Positions 8,320-16,356 of a stretch of 23,949 bases of DNA are shown piece after piece (positions within the stretch are counted from its first letter, which is position 1; the number at the start of each line of letters is the position of its first letter). A program made the translations under genes and the position numbers. Source of the stretch: Treponema primitia ZAS-1 (GTDB lineage Bacteria; Spirochaetota; Spirochaetia; Treponematales; Breznakiellaceae). The DNA lies in NCBI RefSeq assembly GCF_000297095.1, contig NZ_AEEA01000191.1, positions 1 through 23,949 of the forward strand. The letters are read 5' to 3'. The notes beneath the pieces were generated by a model. That model had not been told where the DNA came from, did no database searches, and saw only the letters and a program-made list of their open reading frames with translations.

Positions 8320-9489
8320 CTAGGGATTAATAATGGTCTGGAACGCGAATTTTCCGCCCTTAACAACCTTGAGGAATGCGCTCTTCGTGGCATCCCCGTT
8401 GGCGTCCAAGGTAACGGTCCCGGCGGCGCCTACGAAGCCCTGGGTTTTCGCAATAGCGTTCCGGATAGCTTCCGGGTCTACGGAACCAGCGCGTTTGATA
8501 GCGTCCAGGGCAACCAGATAGCCGTCATAGCCCAGTGCGGTTACCGCAGCGGGATCCTTGTTGTACCGGGCGCGGTATTCCTTCAGGAAGGATTCCGCCA
8601 CCGGGGAAGCGGCATATTCGGAGCTGAAGAAGGAGGAAAATACCGCCCCTTCAACATATTCCCGGCCCACGTCTATGAATTCCGGTGTCTCCCAGGTATC
8701 ACCGCCGATAAAGGGAGCCGTGATGCCCAGGGATCGGGCTTGTTGGATTACCAGAGCGGATTCGGTATAGTTGCCCGGTGCAAAAATAACATCCGGGTTT
8801 AGTGAGCGGATGCTGGTAAGCTGGGCGCTGAAGTCCTGATCCCCGGTGGTATAGTTCACCGTAGCCAATATGGCGTTGGGGTTTCCGGTACGGGCCTTGA
8901 AGTTATCCACAAAGAATTTTGCCAGACCAACCGAGTAGTCATTCGACACTTCCTGAACAATAACGGCGGTTTTGGCTTTAAGGTCGTTAATCGCGTAGTT
9001 GGACATGACCGTTCCCTGGAAAGGATCAATAAAACACACCCGGAAGTAATAATCGTTCCCCGCAGTAACCAGGACATTGGTACAGGAAAGGCCGATTGCC
9101 GGTATATGCGCGTCCTTTACGATTTCCCCGCCGGCTATGGACGCCGAAGAACCCCAGGAACCCAGGATCACCTGAACCTTGTCCAGGTCGATGAGCCGCT
9201 GAACCGCGTTGGCGGCATCAACCTTGTCGGATTTGTTATCCGCAATGACCAGTTCCACCTTATAGGTCTTTCCGCTAACCTCAACCGTTGGGAACAGTTC
9301 ATTGGCAAGCCGAATACCTTCGACCTCCATGGCGCCCCCCGCAGCGTATGCCCCGGTCAGGGGTTCAAAAACCCCGATTTTGATCACGTCTTCCGCAGTT
9401 CCGGCTTCCTTTCCGCCCCCGGCAAATACCGGCAGGGCCAGGAGCGCCATAAGCGGAACCAGACATAGTACCTTTGCAGCGTTTTTCAT
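8320..9489 (-). CDS. livK: Periplasmic binding protein LivK-type (system 1)
   Basis: This is the ligand-binding subunit of the minus-strand liv importer, a type I periplasmic binding fold of 389 residues. I chose the ATG at 9489 because TAAGGAGGAAGTT lies directly before it; an in-frame Met at 9519 would spoil the signal peptide. The signal peptide (about 1-23, ALLALPVFA) has an AxA cleavage site and no lipobox Cys, so a soluble periplasmic protein is expected. The mature start GGGKEAGTAED leads to IKIGVFEPLTGAYAAGG, the usual first strand and ligand-binding loop, and later VQVILGSWGSSASIAGG and VSNDYSVGLAKFFVDNF. The ligand is probably an amino acid or amide, but this class also includes urea- and aromatic-binding members, so specificity is open. 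It is first in the operon, after a candidate promoter/operator. Confidence 0.92.
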   Translation of the reverse strand: MKNAAKVLCLVPLMALLALPVFAGGGKEAGTAEDVIKIGVFEPLTGAYAAGGAMEVEGIRLANELFPTVEVSGKTYKVELVIADNKSDKVDAANAVQRLIDLDKVQVILGSWGSSASIAGGEIVKDAHIPAIGLSCTNVLVTAGNDYYFRVCFIDPFQGTVMSNYAINDLKAKTAVIVQEVSNDYSVGLAKFFVDNFKARTGNPNAILATVNYTTGDQDFSAQLTSIRSLNPDVIFAPGNYTESALVIQQARSLGITAPFIGGDTWETPEFIDVGREYVEGAVFSSFFSSEYAASPVAESFLKEYRARYNKDPAAVTALGYDGYLVALDAIKRAGSVDPEAIRNAIAKTQGFVGAAGTVTLDANGDATKSAFLKVVKGGKFAFQTIINP

Positions 9490-9522
9490 AACTTCCTCCT
9501 TAATATGGAAAATACTCATCAG

Positions 9523-9540
9523 ATTGCATCATTATGCAAT
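9523..9540. promoter_or_regulatory. Inverted repeat over the livK -10 box (operator candidate)
   Basis: The arms ATTGCAT and ATGCAAT form a perfect 7-bp inverted repeat around a 4-base centre, and the proposed -10 hexamer lies inside it. That geometry suits a dimeric repressor blocking RNA polymerase. No regulator gene is nearby. A short hairpin in the 5' leader is an alternative reading. Confidence 0.4.
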
Positions 9541-9559
9541 ATATTATGCCCCATTACAA
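9531..9559 (-). promoter_or_regulatory. Candidate sigma70-type promoter of the first liv operon
   Basis: On the minus strand, TTGTAA (9554-9559, overlapping the Nudix stop codon) is followed by a 17-base spacer and CATAAT (9531-9536). This gives 4/6 and 5/6 matches to the -35 and -10 consensus. The livK start is about 42 bases downstream of the -10 box, leaving room for the strong ribosome site. Confidence 0.45.
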
Positions 9560-10072
9560 GTGAATGTATTCTAAATAAGCCTTTATTGCCCGTCTGGTTG
9601 AATCAAAAGCCAACTCCTCCGGTTTAACGTCCCCGGGCTTAACTAAGCGAAGCCCGCCAATCTCTTTCTCCTCCAGCTTGAAATCCCCGGGGTTGAGGCC
9701 CGGAACGGTGATGGAAAAAAAAAGATCGCAGGTATTGTAGGTGATGTTTTTATAGGGGTATATGTTGGGGAACGAAGCAAAGAGAGTGAAATTCGGCCCC
9801 GGGTCCCAGCCAAGCTCTTCCCGGCATTCCCGGCGCAGGCCCTCAAAGGCGCCCTCCCCGGGGTCCACAAAGCCGCCGGGCAAATCCAGTTTTCCCCTGG
9901 CGGGATCCTTGGCCCGAACCAGGAGGATAATTTCTTCTCCCGTACTAATGACGCAGCCCGTGGCGGCGGCGGTATTGTGGTAATATGAAAATCCACAGTC
10001 AGGGCAGTGGAATTTTTTGTTATCTTCAAATCGAATATTTTGGGAACCACAGGATGGGCAAAATTTAAACAT
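9554..10072 (-). CDS. Nudix hydrolase with N-terminal zinc ribbon
   Basis: This is a 172-residue pyrophosphohydrolase for a nucleoside-diphosphate-linked compound; the substrate cannot be told from sequence. Residues 1-30 form a zinc ribbon (CPSC at 5-8 and CPDC at 23-26). The Nudix domain follows, and its box fits GX5EX7REUXEEXGU exactly from Gly67, with Glu73 and the REXXEE catalytic helix at 81-86 ending in LGW. NudC-type NAD/RNA-cap pyrophosphatases also have a zinc ribbon next to a Nudix fold, but this protein is shorter than NudC (about 257 residues) and I see no SQPWPFPxS motif, so NudC itself is unlikely. A GAGGT site precedes the ATG. It lies upstream of livK on the same strand and diverges from the thioesterase gene. 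Confidence 0.88.
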   Translation of the reverse strand: MFKFCPSCGSQNIRFEDNKKFHCPDCGFSYYHNTAAATGCVISTGEEIILLVRAKDPARGKLDLPGGFVDPGEGAFEGLRRECREELGWDPGPNFTLFASFPNIYPYKNITYNTCDLFFSITVPGLNPGDFKLEEKEIGGLRLVKPGDVKPEELAFDSTRRAIKAYLEYIHL

Positions 10073-10082
10073 ACTAACCTCG

Positions 10083-10111
10083 TTGAATAGGATTTTTCCC
10101 TATTGTATAAT
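10083..10111 (+). promoter_or_regulatory. Near-consensus sigma70 promoter of the thioesterase gene
   Basis: TTGAAT (10083-10088), a 17-base spacer and a perfect TATAAT (10106-10111) form a strong promoter. The thioesterase ATG begins only seven bases after the -10 box, where transcription would normally begin, so the mRNA would have almost no leader. Confidence 0.68.
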
Positions 10112-10118
10112 AATAACC

Positions 10119-10520
10119 ATGATTTGTGAATGTTCCCTAACGGTTCGTACCTACGAATGTGACAGCTATGGCCATGTGAACAACGCCAACTATCTCAACT
10201 ACCTGGAATACGCCCGGTACCAGCTGCTTAAGGACGTGGGCTTCGATTACCCCACGGCGATAAAGGCCGGTTACGGGGTCTATGTGGCCAAGGTCATCAT
10301 CGAATACAAAAAGCCCGCCCTAGCGGAGGACGAGCTCCTCATCAAATCCTGGCCCATCAAGAAGGGCGCGGTAAGCGGCATTATCGCCCAGCGCATACTC
10401 CGGGGCGAGGACATCATCGCCGAGGCAGAGGTTACCTGGGCCTTCGTAGATTCCCGGGGCGTGCCCGCCAAGATCCCCCCGGAGTGGGATATGCCGGGGC
10501 TCAAACCGGATTCAGCGTAG
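10119..10520 (+). CDS. YbgC/4-hydroxybenzoyl-CoA-type hotdog acyl-CoA thioesterase
   Basis: This is a small cytoplasmic hotdog-fold thioesterase of 133 residues that hydrolyses acyl-CoA or acyl-ACP thioesters. The family signature is RTYECDSYGHVNNANYLNYL, with the catalytic Asp15 in the DxxGHVNNxxYL motif, followed by a typical EYARYQLL helix. The later strands (VYVAKVIIEYKKPAL, EAEVTWAFVDSRG) complete the single hotdog domain. I chose the ATG at 10119 because the homologous region begins there. The frame extends upstream to 10017, but that part overlaps the Nudix gene and lacks similarity. No Shine-Dalgarno sequence precedes the start, consistent with the promoter lying right against it. The true substrate is unknown. 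Confidence 0.9.
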   Translation: MICECSLTVRTYECDSYGHVNNANYLNYLEYARYQLLKDVGFDYPTAIKAGYGVYVAKVIIEYKKPALAEDELLIKSWPIKKGAVSGIIAQRILRGEDIIAEAEVTWAFVDSRGVPAKIPPEWDMPGLKPDSA

Positions 10521-10559
10521 GGACAGCAGGCGTCCTCCATGGTTTCTCTATCTTCGTGG

Positions 10560-13500
10560 TTACTTCACGGTAAAAGCGGTATCAGCCAAGCTGCGGACGG
10601 CGGCGCTGAGTTCCCAGGCGGAGAGCTTGGGGAGCGGGATGGGACGCTGCCATACGGAAGCGCCCCGGCCGGCGTCGTAGAGTTCACAGCGGAGCTCGTC
10701 GGCGCCGATGGTGACGGTCAGGCGGAAACGGGGTGGAATGCCATTGGCGCCTTCGCTTAGGGGAGCCGGTTGGATGCCCGCCTTGGGGAGCAGCCTGCGG
10801 AGGGACCGTTCTATGCGGCGGGTTTCTGCGGCAGGCCTGCCGCCGTCGGAACCGAAGGGGTCGATGATAAGTTCCACCGGGAGTTTAATGCCCTGCTGAC
10901 GGAGGGCGCCGCGGTTCAGGGCGTAGAGCCGTTCGGCGCTGTCCTGCCGTTCGTCACGGCGGGAAGCGCCCTTGGCTAGCAGGGCAAGTTCGGTATAAGT
11001 ATCGGCTATCATATCCCGTTCCCATATTGGGTCATAGGCATCGATGGTCCGGCGGAGGAGTTCCCGGTCCTTAAAGAGGGCCCCCGCTTCGCCATCGTAG
11101 GAATTGGCTGCCTGGGGGATCAGGGGCGTCTCAAAATCCCGGGCCATGGTGAGATACACATTTGCCCGCCGGGGGTAGGGCTCAAAGGCGTTGTAGTACT
11201 GGATTAGGGCATCCAGACGGAGTTCTCCTGACGCCGGCGTTTCCGCCCCATAGGCTTGGGCAGAGAGGAGACTGTACTTCCGGAAGAGATGGCGGTGGAC
11301 TGCGGACTTAAACCGGTAGTATTGCAGCCGGACGAAGCTATTGAGACGATCCCTAAGACCGCTGTAGGGGCTCAGGGCTTGGGTTTCCGCCAGCCCGGAA
11401 TAGGTGTGCCAGAGGATTTGGTGGAGATCCCGTTTATACCGGTCCGGATCGATGCCGTAGTTCATCATCCATGACAGGTCCTGTGCCTTAAGGCTGTCTT
11501 CGGCATAGAGCCGGGCTTCCTCAAGCCGGCCGGCGATTTGGAAAGCCTGGGCCATATTGATCTTGGACAAAGGGGAGTTGTCGATTTCGTAGGCTTCCTG
11601 GTAGTCCGCAAAGGTCCGGGGAAAATCCAACCGGTGGAGGTATAGTTCCCCCCGGGCCAGCCATCCGGAGGAGCGGTTCTGGGAGGCCAGGGAAGCGTTG
11701 GTTCGTTCCAGGGACTCGGGGAAATGGTAGAACCGGGCTTCCAGGAGGGATAGATTGTAATGGGCCACCGAAGCAAAGGCCCGGTCCCCCCAATTTTCTC
11801 CTCCCTCAATTGCTTCCAAATACCATTTTTTCGCGTCCTCGTACCGGAACATTTCGGAATAGATGGTACCCAGGGTCATGGCGAAATCGGGGCTCGGACC
11901 GAACCGGTTCTGGGCATCCAGGAGGAGCCGTTCCCCTTCACCCAGCCGATGGAGCTTGTAGTACATCCACGCCAGGTTGCCTATGGCGTCCAGGTTGTCC
12001 GAGGATATGGTTAAAAGCCGTTCCAGGTACTCCACGGCTGCGGCGTTTTCGTTCAGATACCCCGCGGTAAGGGCCATCTCGTGCAGAAGATCCGGGTCGT
12101 AGGGTGTCAGGGTTTCCGCTTTCTGGAAGATCTCCCATGCGAGTCCGTAGAGCTTGCGGCTTTCGTAGAGCCGCCCCAGGGCCCAGGGGAATCGGAATTC
12201 CAGGGGAAATTGTTCTAGCCCCTGGGTGTATAGCTCGATAGCCCGCTCCCAGAATTCAGCCTGCTGGGCATCCTGGGCTTGGTTGTAAAGCTGGGTGGAT
12301 TCGGTACTTTCGATCCGGGGCTGGTCATCCTGGGCTCGTGCCGTATCCCCGCTTAGGGGGATTAACAGGACCACAAGAAGCAGCGCCAAATAATGCCTGG
12401 CACTCCTTGCGGCCATAGCCAGGGGCGGCAGGAGCCAGCCGAGGATACGCCGGCAGCGGGGTACCTGTTTCCGGTAGTTTGCCGAGAATAGGCGGTACTG
12501 CCCGTCCAGGGTTTTCCATTGTTCTGCGGTATATTCCGGGGCGTAACGGGCGGCGGCTATGCCCTGGTAAAGATCCCGGATACCCGGGAAGGAAGGTTCC
12601 ATATCCCGGGTCCACTCGGCCTCTCCCCTTGTCCGGGTATCCCGTTTATAGCCCGCCAGACGGAGCCTGCGGAGAGCGTGTGCCCAGAGTAGGGCCGCTT
12701 TTTTCCGGGGCTTCCGCGCCAGCTTTGAAAGCCAGAGGAAACCGGTACGTATGCTTAAGAAGATGATACACACCAGGGTGATCACCAGGGGCAGCCAATA
12801 GTTTCGGAGGAAGGAACGGACATTCCGGCCCAGTGTGCCCAGGACGGTGGTGGGGGAATTATCGTCGGCGCCTTCCTTGGGATTCAGGTGGGAACGGTTT
12901 TCCAGGATTTCCCGCATAAGCCGTTCAAACAGATCCTGGGGTACCCCGGAGGAAAAGCGGAATTCCTCGTCCTCCGCTAAGTTTTCCGTGGTGGGATCGT
13001 ATTCAATCCAGCCGTATCCGGGGTAGCGGACCTCCACCCAGGCGTGGGCCATATCGGACCGGACCGGATAATAGTTAAAAGTATCTAAAGAGGGATCGAT
13101 AAAAAAGCCCGCAGCGATCCGGGCGGGAATGCCCAGGGAGCGCAGGAGCATGGTAAAGGCAAAGGCGTAGTAGGAGCAGTAACCCCTTTTGGTCTCAAAG
13201 AGAAAATAACCAAGCTGATCGCCGTCCGGGGCAATCCCCGGTTTTAAGCTATAACGGTAATCGCCGTATTTCAGGGTCTCATATATAACTTGAATCTTTT
13301 CCCAGTTGGATGCAAAACCCTGGGTAAGCTCCCGGGCATATTCGGCGATCCTTTCGTTTTCGCCATACTCGGTATAGTAGGCGTACTCTTCCGGGCTTAG
13401 TTCCAGACTTTCCCACGAAAGTTCCTCCGGCATGGCATCCGCCAACTCGAAGGGCAATACTTCGCTGGCCTGGCTTTGAACGGCATAGGCGGAACTGAAG

Positions 13501-14540
13501 GAAGAGGCGTCCCAGCTGTCAAAGGGAACAATTTCCACGGGCTCCTTTAAGGCGATCAGGGCGGAGGAATCGAAGTTAACCAGAAAATATTCCTGGTTGG
13601 TAAGGCGAAAATTTTCTATGGGCTCCGCTTCCAGAGTGGTACGCCGGTCCGGCAGCCGCTGGGGCTGGGCGGCCTCGTCAATTGTTTCATGGCGGTAGAA
13701 TCCCTGTTTGGGGTTGTAGCCGGAAAGTACGTAACGCCTCAGGTAAATATGATCATCCTCGGGATCCTTGCGGACGATAAAGACCAGATCGTCGTTCATG
13801 CTGATTTCACTTTCCAACCGCAGTACCTGGGAAAAATCGAAGTGGAACATGTTCGGTTCCAGGAGCCCCCCTCCTTTGTCCACCGCCCCTTCCTGGGAAG
13901 GCCGGATCAGGAGCATCCCCCCAAGGACAACCAGGATAAACAGGGTCAGTCCGCCCAGTATCCCTTCCCGTTTTTTCAGCCGGTACTCCGGGGGCAGGGA
14001 GAGCATAAACGCAAGGATCTGCAGGAAGATGATGAGGGAAAAAACGGCTATCATCAGCACCGGCCAGCGGTAAGCGGGTAGATCCGAGCTGCGGACTATG
14101 GAGTAAAGTACCAGGAGGAGCACGTCCGCGGCGATAATATCGGCCCGCAAAAAACGGCGGGACCGGGCGGCAAAGTAGGTAGAAAAGGCTGCCCAGTAGA
14201 AGGGAAGCAGGAAGACAAAGCGGTTCCGATCCAGGTTGAGGAGCAGGGAATCCAGGGTGATGGCAACACCGGGTATAAAGAACCGGGGTAAGGCGATACC
14301 TGCCCGGGCCGCCCAGGGTATGAGAAATAGGATCAGGGCGCCAAAAAAGGTGACTGTCACCTTTTTTGTGAGATATAGCGCACTAAGGAAGGCGAAGATT
14401 AGGGTGGCGGCGTAAACTGCGGTGTCCGCCAGATCGGCGGCCAGAAGCCGGAACTGCCAGAGTATAGCGAAGAGGGCTACGGACCTGAGAAGGAGGGCGA
14501 TTAGACGTTGAAACTTTGCAGATTGATCGGGCATCGCCAT
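10560..14540 (-). CDS. TgpA-like membrane transglutaminase fused to a TPR region
   Basis: This 1326-residue protein has a TgpA-like N-terminal half: about six membrane segments in residues 1-212, a linker to about 400, and a transglutaminase-like core with Cys455 in RGYCSYYAFA, His499 in MAHAWVEV and Asp515 in WIEYDPTTE. A further membrane segment lies at about 583-605, followed by a cytoplasmic stretch. Typical TgpA-type proteins end near 650-720 residues. Here, from Met709, a sequence that looks like a Sec signal peptide (HYLALLLVVLLIPLSGDTARA) leads into roughly eight TPR-like repeats (about 745-1010) and a C-terminal domain of unknown type. The frame is unbroken. Its usual partners, MoxR and DUF58, are encoded about 5 kb upstream on the same strand, beyond the second liv operon. 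A role in envelope assembly or remodelling is inferred. Confidence 0.85.
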   Translation of the reverse strand: MAMPDQSAKFQRLIALLLRSVALFAILWQFRLLAADLADTAVYAATLIFAFLSALYLTKKVTVTFFGALILFLIPWAARAGIALPRFFIPGVAITLDSLLLNLDRNRFVFLLPFYWAAFSTYFAARSRRFLRADIIAADVLLLVLYSIVRSSDLPAYRWPVLMIAVFSLIIFLQILAFMLSLPPEYRLKKREGILGGLTLFILVVLGGMLLIRPSQEGAVDKGGGLLEPNMFHFDFSQVLRLESEISMNDDLVFIVRKDPEDDHIYLRRYVLSGYNPKQGFYRHETIDEAAQPQRLPDRRTTLEAEPIENFRLTNQEYFLVNFDSSALIALKEPVEIVPFDSWDASSFSSAYAVQSQASEVLPFELADAMPEELSWESLELSPEEYAYYTEYGENERIAEYARELTQGFASNWEKIQVIYETLKYGDYRYSLKPGIAPDGDQLGYFLFETKRGYCSYYAFAFTMLLRSLGIPARIAAGFFIDPSLDTFNYYPVRSDMAHAWVEVRYPGYGWIEYDPTTENLAEDEEFRFSSGVPQDLFERLMREILENRSHLNPKEGADDNSPTTVLGTLGRNVRSFLRNYWLPLVITLVCIIFLSIRTGFLWLSKLARKPRKKAALLWAHALRRLRLAGYKRDTRTRGEAEWTRDMEPSFPGIRDLYQGIAAARYAPEYTAEQWKTLDGQYRLFSANYRKQVPRCRRILGWLLPPLAMAARSARHYLALLLVVLLIPLSGDTARAQDDQPRIESTESTQLYNQAQDAQQAEFWERAIELYTQGLEQFPLEFRFPWALGRLYESRKLYGLAWEIFQKAETLTPYDPDLLHEMALTAGYLNENAAAVEYLERLLTISSDNLDAIGNLAWMYYKLHRLGEGERLLLDAQNRFGPSPDFAMTLGTIYSEMFRYEDAKKWYLEAIEGGENWGDRAFASVAHYNLSLLEARFYHFPESLERTNASLASQNRSSGWLARGELYLHRLDFPRTFADYQEAYEIDNSPLSKINMAQAFQIAGRLEEARLYAEDSLKAQDLSWMMNYGIDPDRYKRDLHQILWHTYSGLAETQALSPYSGLRDRLNSFVRLQYYRFKSAVHRHLFRKYSLLSAQAYGAETPASGELRLDALIQYYNAFEPYPRRANVYLTMARDFETPLIPQAANSYDGEAGALFKDRELLRRTIDAYDPIWERDMIADTYTELALLAKGASRRDERQDSAERLYALNRGALRQQGIKLPVELIIDPFGSDGGRPAAETRRIERSLRRLLPKAGIQPAPLSEGANGIPPRFRLTVTIGADELRCELYDAGRGASVWQRPIPLPKLSAWELSAAVRSLADTAFTVK

Positions 14541-14655
14541 TTTTAGAGCGTAGCATAAATAAGGCGTCTTGCAAACGTGGAACGTCCTAAATGGCGTATA
14601 GACTCAGGCGGGAAAATACGCAATACTCATGGGAGAAAAAGTGAGGAGAAATGGT

Positions 14656-15165
14656 ATGGAAAACAATACGGGACCGGGAAAGAAGGAAACCTACACCTAC
14701 GAAGAAGTCCGGAGTATGATAGCAAGCGCCATTATGGACAGGGCTAAATATCTGGCTGCTTTTTATAAGGTGATGCCCAGGGATGAATTTGATAAATGGG
14801 CAAAGAAAGCCCTTTGGGGTTATGGAGAGAGGAAGGTTGCACGAACCAAAGGCGAACATGGGAAGGTAAAAACCTTTTCCGACATCATGCTTGCCATTAA
14901 CGGCGTAAATAATACCTGCGCCGGTACTAACACCGTAGAATTGATCAACGAAGAAAAGGCGGTGATCCATTTTAATCACAAATGCGCTATGGTACAGGGT
15001 TGGGAAGACATGGGCTTGGCCAAGGATGAGGTGAAATATCTCTGTGACATCGCCTGTTATGGAGATTATGCTCACGCCGATGGCCTGGGACTAAAGTGTT
15101 CCTTCTCCTATACCAGTGCCGATGGCGCCCACGAATTATGTGAACTGGTAGTCGAAAAGAAGTAG
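14656..15165 (+). CDS. ATC-hydrolase-like small protein leading the second liv operon
   Basis: This 169-residue protein resembles the L-2-amino-thiazoline-4-carboxylate hydrolase family. The founding enzymes open the thiazoline ring on the path to L-cysteine, but most members are uncharacterised. Features behind the call are a helical N-terminal half (YEEVRSMIASAIMDRAKYLA), then INHFNHK-type strands (VIHFNHKCAMVQGWEDMGL), a Cys/Asp-rich VKYLCDIACYGDYAHADGL block, and a C-terminal CSFSYTSADG strand with ELCELVV. Cys residues near the end could be catalytic or metal ligands. I chose the ATG at 14656 because GAGGAG lies seven bases before it; an upstream in-frame ATG at 14629 has no good site. 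There is no signal peptide. It precedes livK by 35 bases, so co-transcription is likely. The family call is moderate. Confidence 0.62.
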   Translation: MENNTGPGKKETYTYEEVRSMIASAIMDRAKYLAAFYKVMPRDEFDKWAKKALWGYGERKVARTKGEHGKVKTFSDIMLAINGVNNTCAGTNTVELINEEKAVIHFNHKCAMVQGWEDMGLAKDEVKYLCDIACYGDYAHADGLGLKCSFSYTSADGAHELCELVVEKK

Positions 15166-15200
15166 ATTAAAACGTCATTCATAAACAGGAGGAGTTTAAA

Positions 15201-16334
15201 ATGAAAAGACGAATTGTGATGGTACTAATGGCAATAATGGCTTCAGCTATGGTATTTGCCGGAGGACAACAGGGTGGTTCCAAAGCTGCGGACACGATTA
15301 AAATTGCCGTAGCTATGCCCATGACCGGCGATTATGCCGAATATGGTCAGAGCGCCTGGATTGCCGCTCAGATTATGGTGGAGAAGTACAATAAAGCGGG
15401 TGGAATTTTGGGAAAACAAATTGAATTGGTTCAGTTTGACGATCGTAATTCCCCGGAAGAGGCTTCTTCTATCGCCCAAAAAATTGTAAGCGATAAGGCG
15501 ATCATCGGGGTTATGGGCCATTTCGCTTCCGGGGTCAGTATGACTGTTTCTCCGGTCTATGAGGAAAATAAGGTTATTCAGATTTCTGCTACCGCCTCTC
15601 ACCCGGATTATTCCAAGGCGGGCAAGTATATTTTCAGAAATAACGCGGTGTTTACCCAGGAAGTAGCCCCCATGGTTGATATCCTCGCCAATGATATCAA
15701 TGTAAAGAAGGTGGGGATTATCGCCATTAAGACCGACTGGGGTTCTTCCGCTGGTCCCCTTACGGCGCAGCTGGTTCAGGAAACGGGCAAGCTTGAATTG
15801 GTGGGGCTTGAGTACGTGCAGGAAACCTCAGATGATCACCGTCCGGCAATCAGTAAGATGATCAGCGCCGGCGCCGAGGCGGTACTTGGGTTGGGGCAGT
15901 ATAGCCTCTATTCTCCACTGGCCCGCCAGTATCGGGAAATGGATCCCAACATCATTCTCCTGGGTGGAGCGGGCGCCTTCTCCAAGCAGTTAATCGACCT
16001 GGCCGGACCTGCCGTTGAGGGTCTTTATATGTCGGTCAGTTTCTTCCCCGGATCCAATGATCCGGATGTGAAATACTTTGTTGATGAATTTAATAAACGT
16101 TATGGTATGGAACCTTCCTCACTTACCGCCCAGGCGTACGATTCCATAGGAGTCTTTTGCGAGGCAATCAAGGCGGCGGGTACCCTGGACAGGGAAAAGG
16201 TACGGGACGCGGTAAACGCCATAGATTATCCCGGAGTAACCGGCAGGACCACCTTTGACCAGGGTGGTGACGCCGCCAAGGTATTTCAGAAGGTAGTAGT
16301 AAGAAACGGAGCGTTTGTACAGTACAAGAAATAA
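15201..16334 (+). CDS. livK: Periplasmic binding protein LivK-type (system 2)
   Basis: This is the ligand-binding subunit of the plus-strand liv operon, 377 residues with a type I periplasmic binding fold. An AGGAGGAG site lies about eight bases before the ATG. The signal peptide (about 1-20, ASAMVFA) ends in an AxA site followed by GGQQGG, with no lipobox Cys. The fold markers are IKIAVAMPMTGDYAEYGQS, VGVMGHFASGVSM-type central loop (IIGVMGHFASGVSMTVSPVY), ISATASHPDYSKAGKYIFR, and VGIIAIKTDWGSSAGPL. It is clearly divergent from the LivK of the first operon, especially in the pocket loops, so the two importers probably take different ligands. The ATC-hydrolase-like gene before it may point to the ligand. 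Confidence 0.92.
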   Translation: MKRRIVMVLMAIMASAMVFAGGQQGGSKAADTIKIAVAMPMTGDYAEYGQSAWIAAQIMVEKYNKAGGILGKQIELVQFDDRNSPEEASSIAQKIVSDKAIIGVMGHFASGVSMTVSPVYEENKVIQISATASHPDYSKAGKYIFRNNAVFTQEVAPMVDILANDINVKKVGIIAIKTDWGSSAGPLTAQLVQETGKLELVGLEYVQETSDDHRPAISKMISAGAEAVLGLGQYSLYSPLARQYREMDPNIILLGGAGAFSKQLIDLAGPAVEGLYMSVSFFPGSNDPDVKYFVDEFNKRYGMEPSSLTAQAYDSIGVFCEAIKAAGTLDREKVRDAVNAIDYPGVTGRTTFDQGGDAAKVFQKVVVRNGAFVQYKK

Positions 16335-16356
16335 ATGGCTTAACGGCGGGGGGAAT

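Noticed and set aside
8263..8802. Open frame of 179 codons on the + strand opposite livK and the start of livH
   Set aside because: It mirrors the well-supported binding-protein gene and has no ribosome site or family resemblance.
9490..9519. In-frame Met ten codons upstream of the chosen livK start
   Set aside because: The TAAGGAGGAAGTT site and the signal-peptide start point to the ATG at 9489.
10017..10118. Upstream extension of the thioesterase frame
   Set aside because: The extra 34 codons overlap the Nudix gene and promoter and do not resemble the family; homology begins at the ATG at 10119.
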